Below, one piece after another: positions 35,189 through 44,900 of a stretch of DNA of 47,503 bases. The translations under genes were made by a program, and so were the position numbers. The notes beneath the pieces were generated by a model. That model did not search any database. It saw only the letters and a program-made list of their open reading frames with translations, and had not been told where the DNA came from. How positions within the stretch are numbered: position 1 is the stretch's first letter; each line of letters opens with the position of its first letter. This DNA is from Raineya sp. Lineage in GTDB: Bacteria; Bacteroidota; Bacteroidia; Cytophagales; Thermonemataceae. The stretch covers positions 1 through 47,503 of the forward strand of contig JALONN010000023.1 of assembly GCA_025454915.1 (NCBI GenBank), written 5' to 3'.

Positions 35189-36418
35189 CTAAAAATAAGA
35201 AGATATGCCAAAAATAAATCCAGAAGTCCTTGCTGGAATATTCCCCAAGATATCCTTTTGCCTTTGAATTCTGTAATTAAGTCTGAATACGGTTTGTCCT
35301 GTAGGTCTAAAGCTCACAGCAGGCATCATACTCCACAAACTATCACCTATTTTATCTGAGGTTTCTTCAAATCTTCCTACATTCCAATCCACATACTCCA
35401 GCCTGCAAGAAATATTGAAAACAGCATCTTTCCAGCCTGCTATTTTTCTTTTCATGACGGGTTGCACAACATCAATAAATCCCCCATGTTGTTTACGCCC
35501 ATATTGCTGGATATAATCATCAGGCAGATTCACTTTTATCTGAGCCCATTCACCTATGATAGATGTATTTGACTTGGGAATTCTGGTATTAAAATCAATA
35601 GCCCAGATATTGTAATGTCTTTTTTGGTCTAACACAATACCGTCTTTCTGGAAGGTGTTGTAAACACCACTCATATAGGAAAGCCCCACTTCTCCAATTT
35701 GGTTATTCCTAATGGCTATTTTGCTGGTAACAGAAGGCATACCATTTAAAGACCCCTCAAATCGGCTCGGATTATTCTTGCTTGCAGGCAGAAAGGTTTT
35801 ATTTTCTTCATTATCAACAATGGACTCATCTAATCCATTTGTTACATACACTTCATAACCCAACATCCAGTCTTTTAGATAATTTTTGCCAAAAGCTCCA
35901 ATGCCCACATTACTCCATGTAGCAGGGAGCATTTGAGTAGCGGCTATAGGTCGGTCTGTAAATTCCCATTTAGGTCCATCATGATTCTGATTAAAAGCAC
36001 CTATGGGATTCATCACTATCCCGCTTCTTAAATTAAAAAGAGGGTGAAATTCTACATCTATAGAAGAAAATTCAAGAGAAATTTCCTTGCCTCCCTCTTC
36101 CAATTCTATTTCTGTTAAAAATTTAATTTTCTTACTAATAGAGGAGGCTATAAAAACAGTAGTCCTTCTGGCTTGAAATTGATGCCCCTCTGTAATGCCA
36201 TCAGTGCCTATATATTGCCAGTTCACCTCCATATATCCTCCCAATGAAATGGGTATTTTCCCAAAAGTTAAAAATGGACGATTATAAACGGCATCCATAT
36301 TCATTAAATTCTTGTCAGAAGTATCTCTACGCTTAACATTGCTGCTATCATTTTGGGAATAACCATAAAAATGATGAAAGACAAAGATGACCCAAACAAG
36401 TATATATTTGTTTTTCAT
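35189..36418 (-). CDS. Outer-membrane porin-like beta-barrel
   Basis: A signal peptide (YILVWVIFVFHHFYGYSQ) precedes a 409-residue beta-strand-rich protein: GKIPISLGGYMEVNWQYIG, RRTTVFIASSISKKIKFLTEIELEEGG, VEFHPLFNLRSGIVMNPIGAFNQNH. It ends in an aromatic residue (GISSYF), as barrels do. It resembles phosphate-selective-porin-type (OprO/P-like) barrels. It overlaps the Rieske gene by 4 bases, so it serves the same process. Substrate unknown. Confidence 0.7.
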   Translation of the reverse strand: MKNKYILVWVIFVFHHFYGYSQNDSSNVKRRDTSDKNLMNMDAVYNRPFLTFGKIPISLGGYMEVNWQYIGTDGITEGHQFQARRTTVFIASSISKKIKFLTEIELEEGGKEISLEFSSIDVEFHPLFNLRSGIVMNPIGAFNQNHDGPKWEFTDRPIAATQMLPATWSNVGIGAFGKNYLKDWMLGYEVYVTNGLDESIVDNEENKTFLPASKNNPSRFEGSLNGMPSVTSKIAIRNNQIGEVGLSYMSGVYNTFQKDGIVLDQKRHYNIWAIDFNTRIPKSNTSIIGEWAQIKVNLPDDYIQQYGRKQHGGFIDVVQPVMKRKIAGWKDAVFNISCRLEYVDWNVGRFEETSDKIGDSLWSMMPAVSFRPTGQTVFRLNYRIQRQKDILGNIPARTSGFIFGISSYF

Positions 36419-36858
36419 ATACTTAAAGAAATTTTTAATTGTTGGTTTTCGATTATGACAGGAAACTTATGAAGAGACTGTGTGGCTGGACCATTTACGG
36501 CTTGGCCTTCCACACCAAACTCGCTCCCATGTGCAGAGCAATAAAGCCTTGTTCCATAAGCGGTGAGCTCATTACCCAAATGTGTACATTTCATTAAAAG
36601 AGCTGTATAATTATCTTTTTCCAAGCGATACACACAAATGGGATAAGACAATGTTTCATTCTCCACAATAATATATCTGAAGAATTTTTCTTGTTTTCCA
36701 GGTGTTTTTTCAAACTCTGATAGGGGAATATACACGCTATCGTTTTTAATAGCCAGAGATACTGTTTTAACGCCTGCACATCCTGTCAAAACAGGTGTTA
36801 ATAAACTGAAATTTAAGCAGGCTAAACCACAGGTTTTTATAAAATCCTTTCTATTCAT
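36415..36858 (-). CDS. Rieske [2Fe-2S] protein
   Basis: A 147-residue protein with an exported N-terminus (MNRKDFIKTCGLACLNF ... LTGC, possibly a lipoprotein) and a Rieske fold with CTHLGNE and CSAHGSEF as the two CxH / CxxH cluster-binding loops, separated by 15-20 residues. It is predicted to pass electrons in the periplasm. It sits 4 bases from the diheme gene and overlaps the porin gene, giving an unusual redox trio. Confidence 0.85.
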   Translation of the reverse strand: MNRKDFIKTCGLACLNFSLLTPVLTGCAGVKTVSLAIKNDSVYIPLSEFEKTPGKQEKFFRYIIVENETLSYPICVYRLEKDNYTALLMKCTHLGNELTAYGTRLYCSAHGSEFGVEGQAVNGPATQSLHKFPVIIENQQLKISLSI

Positions 36859-36862
36859 GGCT

Positions 36863-38068
36863 TTAAAGAGATTCTAAAAATTTGATGAGCCTTGATTTAT
36901 CCAAGTCTGATAATTCCATAAATCTGTTCTTACTGCTTTTACCTTCTCCATCATGCATGAGGATGGCATCTTGGATGCTTTTTGCTCTGCCATCATGCAT
37001 CAAAAAATATCCATTACCCTGTGATTGCTTGGATAAACCCAAACCCCAAAGAGCAGGTGTACGCCATTCAGAAGTGATGGCAGTACCTTCTGTATATCCA
37101 TCATCAAGACTACCACCCATATCATGCAAAAGTAAGTCTGTGTAGGGATGAAACACCTGATTGGATAAAGCCTGAATACTTGAAATACCCGTCTTTAAAG
37201 TTTCTTTATGGCATTTTTCACAGCCTATTTCGATAAATAAACTCTTACCTACCATGATTTGAGCATCATTCTGATTTCTTTGCAGGGGAGCCTTCAGGGT
37301 TTGCAGGTAAAATACCACATCATGAATGGTTTTATCAGAAACTTCTGGTTCTATCGCTAAGCCAGAATAGGTATCAATGGGATTGAATGAAGAAACAATA
37401 CCCATATCCTGATTGTAAGCAGTGACTGTTTGTTGTAGTAAATTGTAGGTGGATGCCTTCTTGCCAAAACGACAAATATATTTACCATTCTTAGAAATAG
37501 CATTGGTTGCAGGTTTCACAAAATCAGGAAGATAATTCCAATTGGGAACCCCTGAAATACCATCCTGGTCTGCATCATTGGGGTCACTCATAGCCAGAAT
37601 ATCTTCATCACTAACAAGTTCCAGAAAACCCAAGCCTGTATTGGCAGGTGGTGTAAATCTGGAATGAGTAGCTCCTACAGGAATCATTTCAGGTTCAAAT
37701 CCAAGCAGGGCTCTATTCTGTAATTGAGGACCTCCCAGATGCAAAAATTGATTGCCTGTGGAATCCTTTTGCCCAAAACGGACAAGTGTTGTGGATGGAT
37801 GCCCTTTCCCGTCTCCAATATGGCAACTACCACAACTGGTTGCCACAAATCTGGGACCTAATCCTGTTTGTGAAGTAAAAAGATCATCATTAAAAGCAAT
37901 ATCTCCGCTAATAAATTGATTTTTCTGGGCACTGGTTAGATTATCAACAGGACCATCTAAGATTTCATCGTCTGCTGGTGCTGAGGGAATAAATTTCTCG
38001 CAAGAGACTAGAATTACAGTGATAAAGAAAATAACAGATAAGGGTAATAATATTTTTTTGACTAACAT
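36863..38068 (-). CDS. Di-heme c-type cytochrome (DUF1111-like) lipoprotein
   Basis: The lipoprotein signal ends LVSCEKF. Two heme c motifs are seen: CGSCH (in ATSCGSCHIGDGKGH) and CEKCH (in IGCEKCHKETLKTG). Other landmarks are GRALLGFEPE-like ALLGFEPEMIPVG, DADQDGISGVPN, WRTPALWGLGLS and FLMHDGRAKSI. These fit the diheme oxidoreductase family once called DUF1111 (putative thiol oxidoreductase/peroxidase-like). It probably acts in the periplasm with the Rieske partner. Confidence 0.8.
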   Translation of the reverse strand: MLVKKILLPLSVIFFITVILVSCEKFIPSAPADDEILDGPVDNLTSAQKNQFISGDIAFNDDLFTSQTGLGPRFVATSCGSCHIGDGKGHPSTTLVRFGQKDSTGNQFLHLGGPQLQNRALLGFEPEMIPVGATHSRFTPPANTGLGFLELVSDEDILAMSDPNDADQDGISGVPNWNYLPDFVKPATNAISKNGKYICRFGKKASTYNLLQQTVTAYNQDMGIVSSFNPIDTYSGLAIEPEVSDKTIHDVVFYLQTLKAPLQRNQNDAQIMVGKSLFIEIGCEKCHKETLKTGISSIQALSNQVFHPYTDLLLHDMGGSLDDGYTEGTAITSEWRTPALWGLGLSKQSQGNGYFLMHDGRAKSIQDAILMHDGEGKSSKNRFMELSDLDKSRLIKFLESL

Positions 38069-38087
38069 ATTTTATATTTTTTATATA

Positions 38088-38095
38088 CAAAAATA
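38088..38095 (-). promoter_or_regulatory. Candidate -7 box for the diheme-Rieske-porin operon
   Basis: On the minus strand TATTTTTG fits TAnnTTTG and lies 20 bases before the start codon of the diheme gene. The leader would be very short. No clear TTTG -33 element is seen. Confidence 0.4.
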
Positions 38096-38139
38096 TAAAT
38101 TTAGACTAACCTAAAAAAATATTTCTTGATTTTTTTCTG

Positions 38140-38180
38140 GAATAAAGCAAAAAGAGAAAGCTTATAGCTTCCTCTTTTGC
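38140..38180 (-). terminator. Rho-independent terminator of the ATPase operon
   Basis: On the minus strand, GCAAAAGAGGAAGCT pairs with AGCTTTCTCTTTTTGC around a short TATA-type loop, followed by TTTATT. It begins 3 bases after the ATPase stop codon. Confidence 0.8.
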
Positions 38181-38182
38181 AT

Positions 38183-40213
38183 TCAACTCACTTTCTTTGT
38201 CTGAATTCTTACAGCATTTAAAATAGCTAACAAGGCCACACCTACATCTGCAAAAACAGCCTCCCACATGGTTGCCAGACCGCCAGCACCCAGAATAAGT
38301 ACAACAGCCTTCACTGTAAAGGATAAAATGATATTTTGCCAGACAATTCGTTTGGTTTGTTTCCCTATGCTGATAGCTATGGGTATTTTGCTGGGCATAT
38401 CGTCTTGTATCACCACATCGGCTGTTTCTATGGTAGCATCACTTCCCAATCCGCCCATGGCAATACCCACATCACTCAACGCCACTACTGGAGCATCATT
38501 TACACCGTCACCCACAAAAGCCACTGTTTCATTTTTAGTTTTAAGCTCTTTTACCTTGTTTACTTTATCCTCTGGCAACAAGTCACCATAAGCGTGCATA
38601 ATCCCTAATTTATTGGCTACAAATTGCACCACATTGGATTTGTCTCCGCTCAGCATGGTCGTTTTTACATTCAGGACTTTTAGCTTGTCAATGGTACGTT
38701 GTGCATCTTCTTTGATACTATCAGCAATGGTGAGATAGCCCACAAATTTTTTATCATAAGCAACAGCAATGAGTGTGTAAACGATGGTAGTAGGGTCTAC
38801 GTCATAAGCAATATTAAATTTTTTCATAAGCTTAAAATTGCCCACCAATAACTCTTTCTCATCAATGATAGCCCTTAATCCATGCCCTGAAATTTCCTCT
38901 ACATTTTCCAGTCTGATGTTGTTATCTACATTACCCACATAGTTAGCAATGGCTGTAGCAACTGGGTGGGTGCTTTGACTTTCCAAAGCATTGACCTTTT
39001 GCAATATTTCATCCTTATTAAATTCAGGTTTGAAAACCACTTCCTGCACTTTGAAAACACCTTCAGTCATGGTACCTGTTTTATCCATGACCACATTTTG
39101 GATATTGGCAATGATATCTAAAAAGTTACTGCCTTTGAATAAAATACCATTTTTAGAAGCTGCACCGATGCCTCCAAAATAGCCCAATGGAATACTGATG
39201 ACCAAAGCACAAGGACAGGATATCACCAAGAAAACCAATGCTCTATACAGCCACTGGCTGAATACATAATTTTCTACAAAAAGATAAGGAAGTGCTGTAA
39301 TAAGAATTGCTAAAAGCACCACAATAGGGGTATAGATTTTTGCAAACTTTCTGATAAATAATTCCGTGGGCGCTTTTTGTGCTGTGGCATTCTGCACCAG
39401 TTCTAAAATTTTACTCAACTTGCTATCAGTATAGGCAGTAGTCACTTTTACCAGAGCAACTGTGTTCAGGTTTATCATTCCCGCTAGTACCACTTCACCT
39501 TTTGTTTTGGTATCAGGCTTGCTTTCGCCTGTAAGTGCTGCTGTATTGAATGAAGCATTATCTGTTAATAACTCCCCATCCAATCCTAGTTTTTCACCTG
39601 GTTTTAGTTGCAAAATAGCATCGATAGCCACGTTCTCCGCCCTGACAGTTTTTGGCTGATTATTTTCAATAATTGTTACTTCATCAGGTCTTTGATCCAG
39701 TAAGGTTTTAATGTTTGCTTTGGCTCTTTTAACTGCCAATGTTTGAAACACCTCGCCAACAGCATAGAACAGCATTACAGCTACTCCTTCAGGATACTCG
39801 CCAATGGCAAATGCTCCAATGGTAGCAATACCCATGAGTAAAAACTCTGAAAATATTTCACCCTTACTAATGCTTTCAAAAGCTTCTTTCAAAACAGGTA
39901 CACCTACCGGAGTGTATGCTACCAGATACCAGATGACACGGACCCAGCCTGTAAACCAGGATTGCGGAATCCAGTTATCAAAAGCTATTGCTGAAAGCAA
40001 CAACACCAAACTCATGATTGCTGGAGAAAACATTTTAAGGGTGTTGTTGCTTTTAACAGCCTCCTTGTGCTCAGGCTCGTCAGTTGCACAACAACTCACT
40101 TCTTTATGCTCATTTTTTAGTTGCTTATTGGCAACAGCATTTATTTTTTCCTCTTGTGTGCAACAAAGCTGCTTGCCTTGTGCGTCATATATGTGTTGGT
40201 GTTCCATAATCAA
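38183..40213 (-). CDS. Heavy-metal P1B-type ATPase (Zn/Cd/Pb-type)
   Basis: It exports metal ions across the inner membrane. Motifs seen are TGES (228-231), the metal-selective CPC in the sixth helix (C333, C335), DKTGTMTE with phosphorylated D377, the ATP-site HP in STHPVA, and GDGVNDAP. CPC together with a Lys in FTVKAVVLIL and an Asp in FADVGVALLAILNAV fits the P1B-2 (ZntA/CadA-like) class. The N-terminus lacks a ferredoxin-like HMA domain and instead has short Cys/His clusters (QLCC, SCC, EHQH). An alternative start is the Met at residue 3. It overlaps the DUF3703 gene by 4 bases. Confidence 0.9.
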   Translation of the reverse strand: MIMEHQHIYDAQGKQLCCTQEEKINAVANKQLKNEHKEVSCCATDEPEHKEAVKSNNTLKMFSPAIMSLVLLLSAIAFDNWIPQSWFTGWVRVIWYLVAYTPVGVPVLKEAFESISKGEIFSEFLLMGIATIGAFAIGEYPEGVAVMLFYAVGEVFQTLAVKRAKANIKTLLDQRPDEVTIIENNQPKTVRAENVAIDAILQLKPGEKLGLDGELLTDNASFNTAALTGESKPDTKTKGEVVLAGMINLNTVALVKVTTAYTDSKLSKILELVQNATAQKAPTELFIRKFAKIYTPIVVLLAILITALPYLFVENYVFSQWLYRALVFLVISCPCALVISIPLGYFGGIGAASKNGILFKGSNFLDIIANIQNVVMDKTGTMTEGVFKVQEVVFKPEFNKDEILQKVNALESQSTHPVATAIANYVGNVDNNIRLENVEEISGHGLRAIIDEKELLVGNFKLMKKFNIAYDVDPTTIVYTLIAVAYDKKFVGYLTIADSIKEDAQRTIDKLKVLNVKTTMLSGDKSNVVQFVANKLGIMHAYGDLLPEDKVNKVKELKTKNETVAFVGDGVNDAPVVALSDVGIAMGGLGSDATIETADVVIQDDMPSKIPIAISIGKQTKRIVWQNIILSFTVKAVVLILGAGGLATMWEAVFADVGVALLAILNAVRIQTKKVS

Positions 40214-40575
40214 GAATGTTTATTTAATATTTCTTGCAAATCATCTGGTATTTCCATTGGTTTCAATGGCGGTACATTTGCACCTCCTGTATTACCTATG
40301 GGTACTGTACCCACAAACGACTTTATGCCACCAAAAACTAATCTTGTTATTTGCCCAAAAACTTCTTTTGTGCTTTTTATTTTTATTCCAAACTTTAACA
40401 TTTGCCAATGTACATAACTGTGCTGTAAGGGATAACGTTGCCCCAAAATGTGTGCTCTTTCATAATGTCGCCAACATTCTTGTAATTTTCCTTCCCGTAA
40501 TAATTGTTTTGCTGTATCTAATTCTGCTCTATAAAAAGGATAAAGCGTTTTAGGAATATTAAAATATAGTTTCAT
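40210..40575 (-). CDS. DUF3703 protein
   Basis: A 121-residue protein with TAKQLLREGKLQECWRHYERAHILGQRYPLQHSYVHWQML at residues about 21-60. It continues with RLVFGGIKSFVGTVPIGNTGGANVPPLKPMEIPDDL. This strongly matches my memory of DUF3703, a family commonly found beside metal-efflux genes. The His/Trp-rich helix could bind metal. Function unknown. It is translationally coupled to the ATPase. Confidence 0.8.
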   Translation of the reverse strand: MKLYFNIPKTLYPFYRAELDTAKQLLREGKLQECWRHYERAHILGQRYPLQHSYVHWQMLKFGIKIKSTKEVFGQITRLVFGGIKSFVGTVPIGNTGGANVPPLKPMEIPDDLQEILNKHS

Positions 40576-40692
40576 ATTATTTAATTTTAAGTAACAAGGA
40601 AAATTTATACGCCATTAAAACCTGATAATTTTGTGCTATTACAAATGTTTTAAATGGTTTTTCATGGTCTGTTTGTTTATTATTTTAAAATT

Positions 40693-41991
40693 TTAATGTT
40701 CGTGTTCACCTGTATTAGACAATTTGGCATTGATAAAGAAAGCTCCTTTGGTTACTATTTTAGCATCTTTAGGGATTTCTTTCACAAAAGTGATGGCTGT
40801 ATAACCCATATTGGAAACCCCTTTTACAACCTCAATTTTTTCAAAATTGGTGGTATTTTTAGGCTTGTCTTTCTTGTCTTGAGTGGTTTCTTTATGGTCA
40901 TGCTCTTCGCCTTCTTCGTGATGCTCTTCATCTGGTTCTTTGCTGGTAACTATGAAAATATAGTATTTGCCATCAGCTTCCACGATGGCATCATTGCGAA
41001 CAGTGGGTGTGGTAACGTTATTGAGGCTGATAATCCCTGTGATATTCATTCCGTCTATAAGCCCTGTTTTATTGCCTTTGACACGACAATGTATCGGAAT
41101 GGTTTTACTTTCATTTTCAAATGCTGTACCTATGCTGTACACCTCTGCATCATATTCATTGCTTGGATTATTGGTTAGGGTAAAATGGATTGTTTGCCCA
41201 ACTTGTAGCAAGGGTAAATCTTTTTCAAAGACATTCAAATCCAAATGCAAGGACCCATTATCCACTATTTCTGCTACAGGGGAAGATACATCTACATAAC
41301 TTCCAATTTTAGCAAATACATTGCTTACCGTACCACTCAATGGGCTGGTGACAACCAAAGATGATTGCAGATTACTGTCTGATACGCGGCTGGGATTGAT
41401 GCCCATTAATTGAATTTGTTGTTGCAAGGAAGCTTTTCTTGTTTTTAAAATTCTTAGCTCTGTCTCAGCACTTTGTAAATTTTTCTTTGCACCTGCATTA
41501 CCATCATTGAGTTCTTTTTGCCTTTTTAGTTCCTGTTCTGCGAAAATTATTTTTGCCTCAATGGTTAAATATTCTTCTTGTAATTGTACAAACTGGGGAT
41601 TGGCAATCGTAGCTATTACTTGTCCTTGGCTCACATAAGAACCAACTTGTACATTCAAAGATCTAATTACACCGCCATACAATGAGGTTGCATTGGCTTT
41701 ATTGTTATTGGGTACTTTTAAATTACCATTTGCTTTGATGGTGGCTGTTAATTCTTTCATTTCTATACTGCCATAGGTAATGTCCATCGTTTTAATTTGC
41801 TCACTGGTGAGCGAGGCAATGGTAGCAGGGGCTTCCTTATGATGTTCTTCTTTTTTGGCTTCCGATTTAACTTCAGTATCACTGTGATTGTGCCCGTCAT
41901 TCTCTTTGTGGTCGCTACAGGCAACTAATAGCACACCAAGTGTGATTATCAGCTTTGTTATTTTATTTATAGAAAATATCATGTCTGTCAT
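40693..41991 (-). CDS. RND efflux periplasmic adaptor (CusB/CzcB family)
   Basis: A lipoprotein (LLVACSDHKEN) with a His/Glu-rich N-terminus (NDGHNHSD ... EEHHKEA). Then come the lipoyl/barrel-sandwich motif (YGGVIRSLNVQVGSYVSQGQVIATI), a coiled-coil hairpin (about 140-205), a second lipoyl half (VVTSPLSGTVSNVFAKIGSYVD) and a membrane-proximal part. A second His/Asp/Glu-rich insert (EPDEEHHEEGEEHDHKE) suggests metal capture. It links the inner-membrane pump to the outer-membrane part. It touches the pump gene by 1 base. An in-frame Met 3 residues on is an alternative start. Confidence 0.9.
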   Translation of the reverse strand: MTDMIFSINKITKLIITLGVLLVACSDHKENDGHNHSDTEVKSEAKKEEHHKEAPATIASLTSEQIKTMDITYGSIEMKELTATIKANGNLKVPNNNKANATSLYGGVIRSLNVQVGSYVSQGQVIATIANPQFVQLQEEYLTIEAKIIFAEQELKRQKELNDGNAGAKKNLQSAETELRILKTRKASLQQQIQLMGINPSRVSDSNLQSSLVVTSPLSGTVSNVFAKIGSYVDVSSPVAEIVDNGSLHLDLNVFEKDLPLLQVGQTIHFTLTNNPSNEYDAEVYSIGTAFENESKTIPIHCRVKGNKTGLIDGMNITGIISLNNVTTPTVRNDAIVEADGKYYIFIVTSKEPDEEHHEEGEEHDHKETTQDKKDKPKNTTNFEKIEVVKGVSNMGYTAITFVKEIPKDAKIVTKGAFFINAKLSNTGEHEH

Positions 41992-44900
41992 TATTTATTG
42001 GTGATTGATTGGATGTTTATGACCGTTTGATTGATTTGCTGAATAGACTGCAAATACTTCAATTGGATATCTGTGGCAGTTTGCAAAGCATATAAATACT
42101 CCACATAGTTGATTTCTCCTGTGTGGTAGCCCAGTTGAGCAACTTTTACTATTTCATCAGCATTGGGTAATGCTTGTGTTTTATAGTAATTATACTGCTG
42201 AACATCTTGCTTGTATTGTGCCAAGGCATTTTGTAACTGGGTCTCCAGTAGAGAAGTTTGGTATTGGACTTGTGTTTGCACACTTTGTTTTTGATATTCC
42301 AAACTTTTGATTCTGGCTTTTGTGGAGCCAAATGTTAAAGGAATAGCCAGCCCCATATTGACCACATGAAACCTCTTTTCTGCTCCAAAGTATCTCTCTG
42401 TTCCATCAATAGCCTGAAAACCTATTAATGATTGATTGGTGTAGCCTATCCTGAAATCAGGCAAACCTTGTGCTTTTTCCACTTTCATGGTATGCTCAAC
42501 AATTTGCATGCTTTGATATAAGGATTGTAGCAAGGGGTGATTGGCAATCAGGCTGCTATCTATCAGGACACTGGCCTGCAATGGGGTATATGAAGCGTTT
42601 TTTGCAATTGCAATACTATCATTTACATGTAGCAGTGTTTTTAGGCTGGTATAGGCATTTTGCAGATACACCTCATTTTGTTGTGTGAGTAAATTGATTT
42701 CTCCTTTTTTCGTTTCGGCAATTCTGATATCGTTTTTTTTCGCATCTCCCGTTTTATATCGCAAAGTGGTTACGCGTATAAATTCATTGTACAAACTATC
42801 CAGCCCTTGCAACTCCTGTTTATTGTATTGCAGATATTCTATTTGATAATACAGGCTTCGAACCTGATTTTTGATTTCATAAACAGTTAGTTGTTTTTCA
42901 GCTTCTTTTGCTTTTATTTCTGCATTAATCAACTCCTTTTTAGCCCCAAATAAAGTAGGGAAAGGAATCGTCTGCGAGAGCTGGAAAGCATTGTCAAAAT
43001 GAATGCTATTGTATTGTCCCAATTGTGCATTGAAATCTAATTTAGAAAGCTCCCTGGCTGTTTTTTTCAAACTTTTTGCAGCCTGTAACTCCAAATCATG
43101 TGCCTTAACAGATGGATTATTCTCAATAGCCAATTGCACTGTTTCATCTAGGGTTAATTGTTTTACAGTTTGCCCATTTGTATTGGAAAGAGTACAAGTA
43201 AGCAGAATAGTGATGATAGCCAAACCTCCTTTTGCATTAATTTTCGAATTGAAAATCAAATAGAATAGAGGTAATACAAACAGCGTGAGAAAAGTGGCTG
43301 TTACCAATCCCCCTATTACTACTGTGGCTAATGGTTTTTGTACTTCCGCCCCAGCTCCGCTACTGATTGCCATAGGCAAGAAGCCCAGACTGGCCACAGC
43401 AGCCGTCATTAACACAGGTCTTAATCTGATTTTTGTACCCTCTATAACCCTTTGCAATACATCCTGAATCCCATCTTTTTTTAACTGATTGAAAGTCCCG
43501 ATTAACACAATACCATTCAATACAGCCACTCCAAATAGAGCTATAAAACCTATGCCCGCACTGATACTGAAAGGCATCCCGCGAAGCAATAAAGCAAATA
43601 TACCCCCTATAGCACTCATGGGAATCGCTGTAAAGATTAAACCAGCTTGCTTAAATGAACGGAATGTAAAATATAAGAGCATAAAAATGAGCAGCAATGA
43701 AACAGGCACCGCAATCATTAATCTTTTACTGGCTTTTTGTAAATTCTCAAATGTACCTCCATAAGTAAAATAATAACCAGAAGGCAATTTTACTTGGGTA
43801 CTTAACTTTTGCTGAATTTCCTTGACCACACTCTGTACATCCCTGTCCTTTACATTAAAACCAATCACTATTCTTCGCTTTCCTGCTTCACGACTTATCT
43901 GTGCAGGACCTATTTTAAAATGAATATCAGCTACTTGTGATAAGGGGATTTGCTGGTTTGTATTGGTGGGTATCATTAAATTCTTAACATCTTCTATACT
44001 ACTGCGATAAGTACTATCCAGCCTTACCACCAAATCAAATTTTCTTTCATTCTCAAAAACCACTCCGGTGCTTTTTCCCGCAAATGCTGTACTTACCACA
44101 TCATTCACATCCTCTACCGTTAAACCATAGTTTGCTAATCGCAGCCTGTCGTATTCAATATTGATTTGAGGCAGACCACTGACCCTTTCTACCTGAGGGC
44201 TTGTAGCTCCTTCTATTGCCTGAATAACATTGTTTACCTTGCCTGCATATACAGAAAGACTGTCCATATTTTCACCAAATATCTTCACAGCCACATCCTG
44301 CCTGATACCTGTCATGAGTTCATTGAACCGCATTTGAATAGGTTGATTCTTCTCAAAAAACACACCTGGTATCACTTCCAGTTTTTCTGAAATTTCATTG
44401 GCTAGTTCCTCATATGATTTCTTCGTTTTCCATTCATGCTGTGGTTTAAGAATAATCATCAAATCTGTAGCTTCTGGCGGCATAGGGTCTGTGGGTATTT
44501 CTGCTGCACCTGTTTTGCCCACGACCATTTTTACCTCATCAAATTGTTTGATTATTCTGGAAGCTTGCATAGAGGTTTCCAGACTTTGACTTAATGAGCT
44601 TCCCTGAGGTAAAATACAGTGGAAGGCAAAATCACCTTCAGTCAGAGTTGGTATAAATTCACCGCCCATGTAACTGAACACAATTAATGAACCTACAAAT
44701 AGTGAGATAGTAATACTTATCAGCCAATATTTAAAACGAATAGCTTTTTGCAAAAGAGGCTGATACATCTTTTGGAAAACATCCATCATTTTATCACTCA
44801 ATGTTTTTTTATGATGAGTACTTTTAGGCAGGAATAAAGCACACATCATGGGAATATAAGTCAAAGACAAAATCAATGCTCCTAATATGGCAAATCCTAC

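Noticed and set aside
35148..35190. Right terminal repeat of the Tn3 element just after the resolvase
   Set aside because: The sequence here does not resemble the inverted form of the left end at 31370.
39804..40553. A 249-residue plus-strand reading frame across the ATPase and DUF3703 genes
   Set aside because: It is antisense to two well-supported genes with clear motifs; its Leu/Cys-rich product shows no family.
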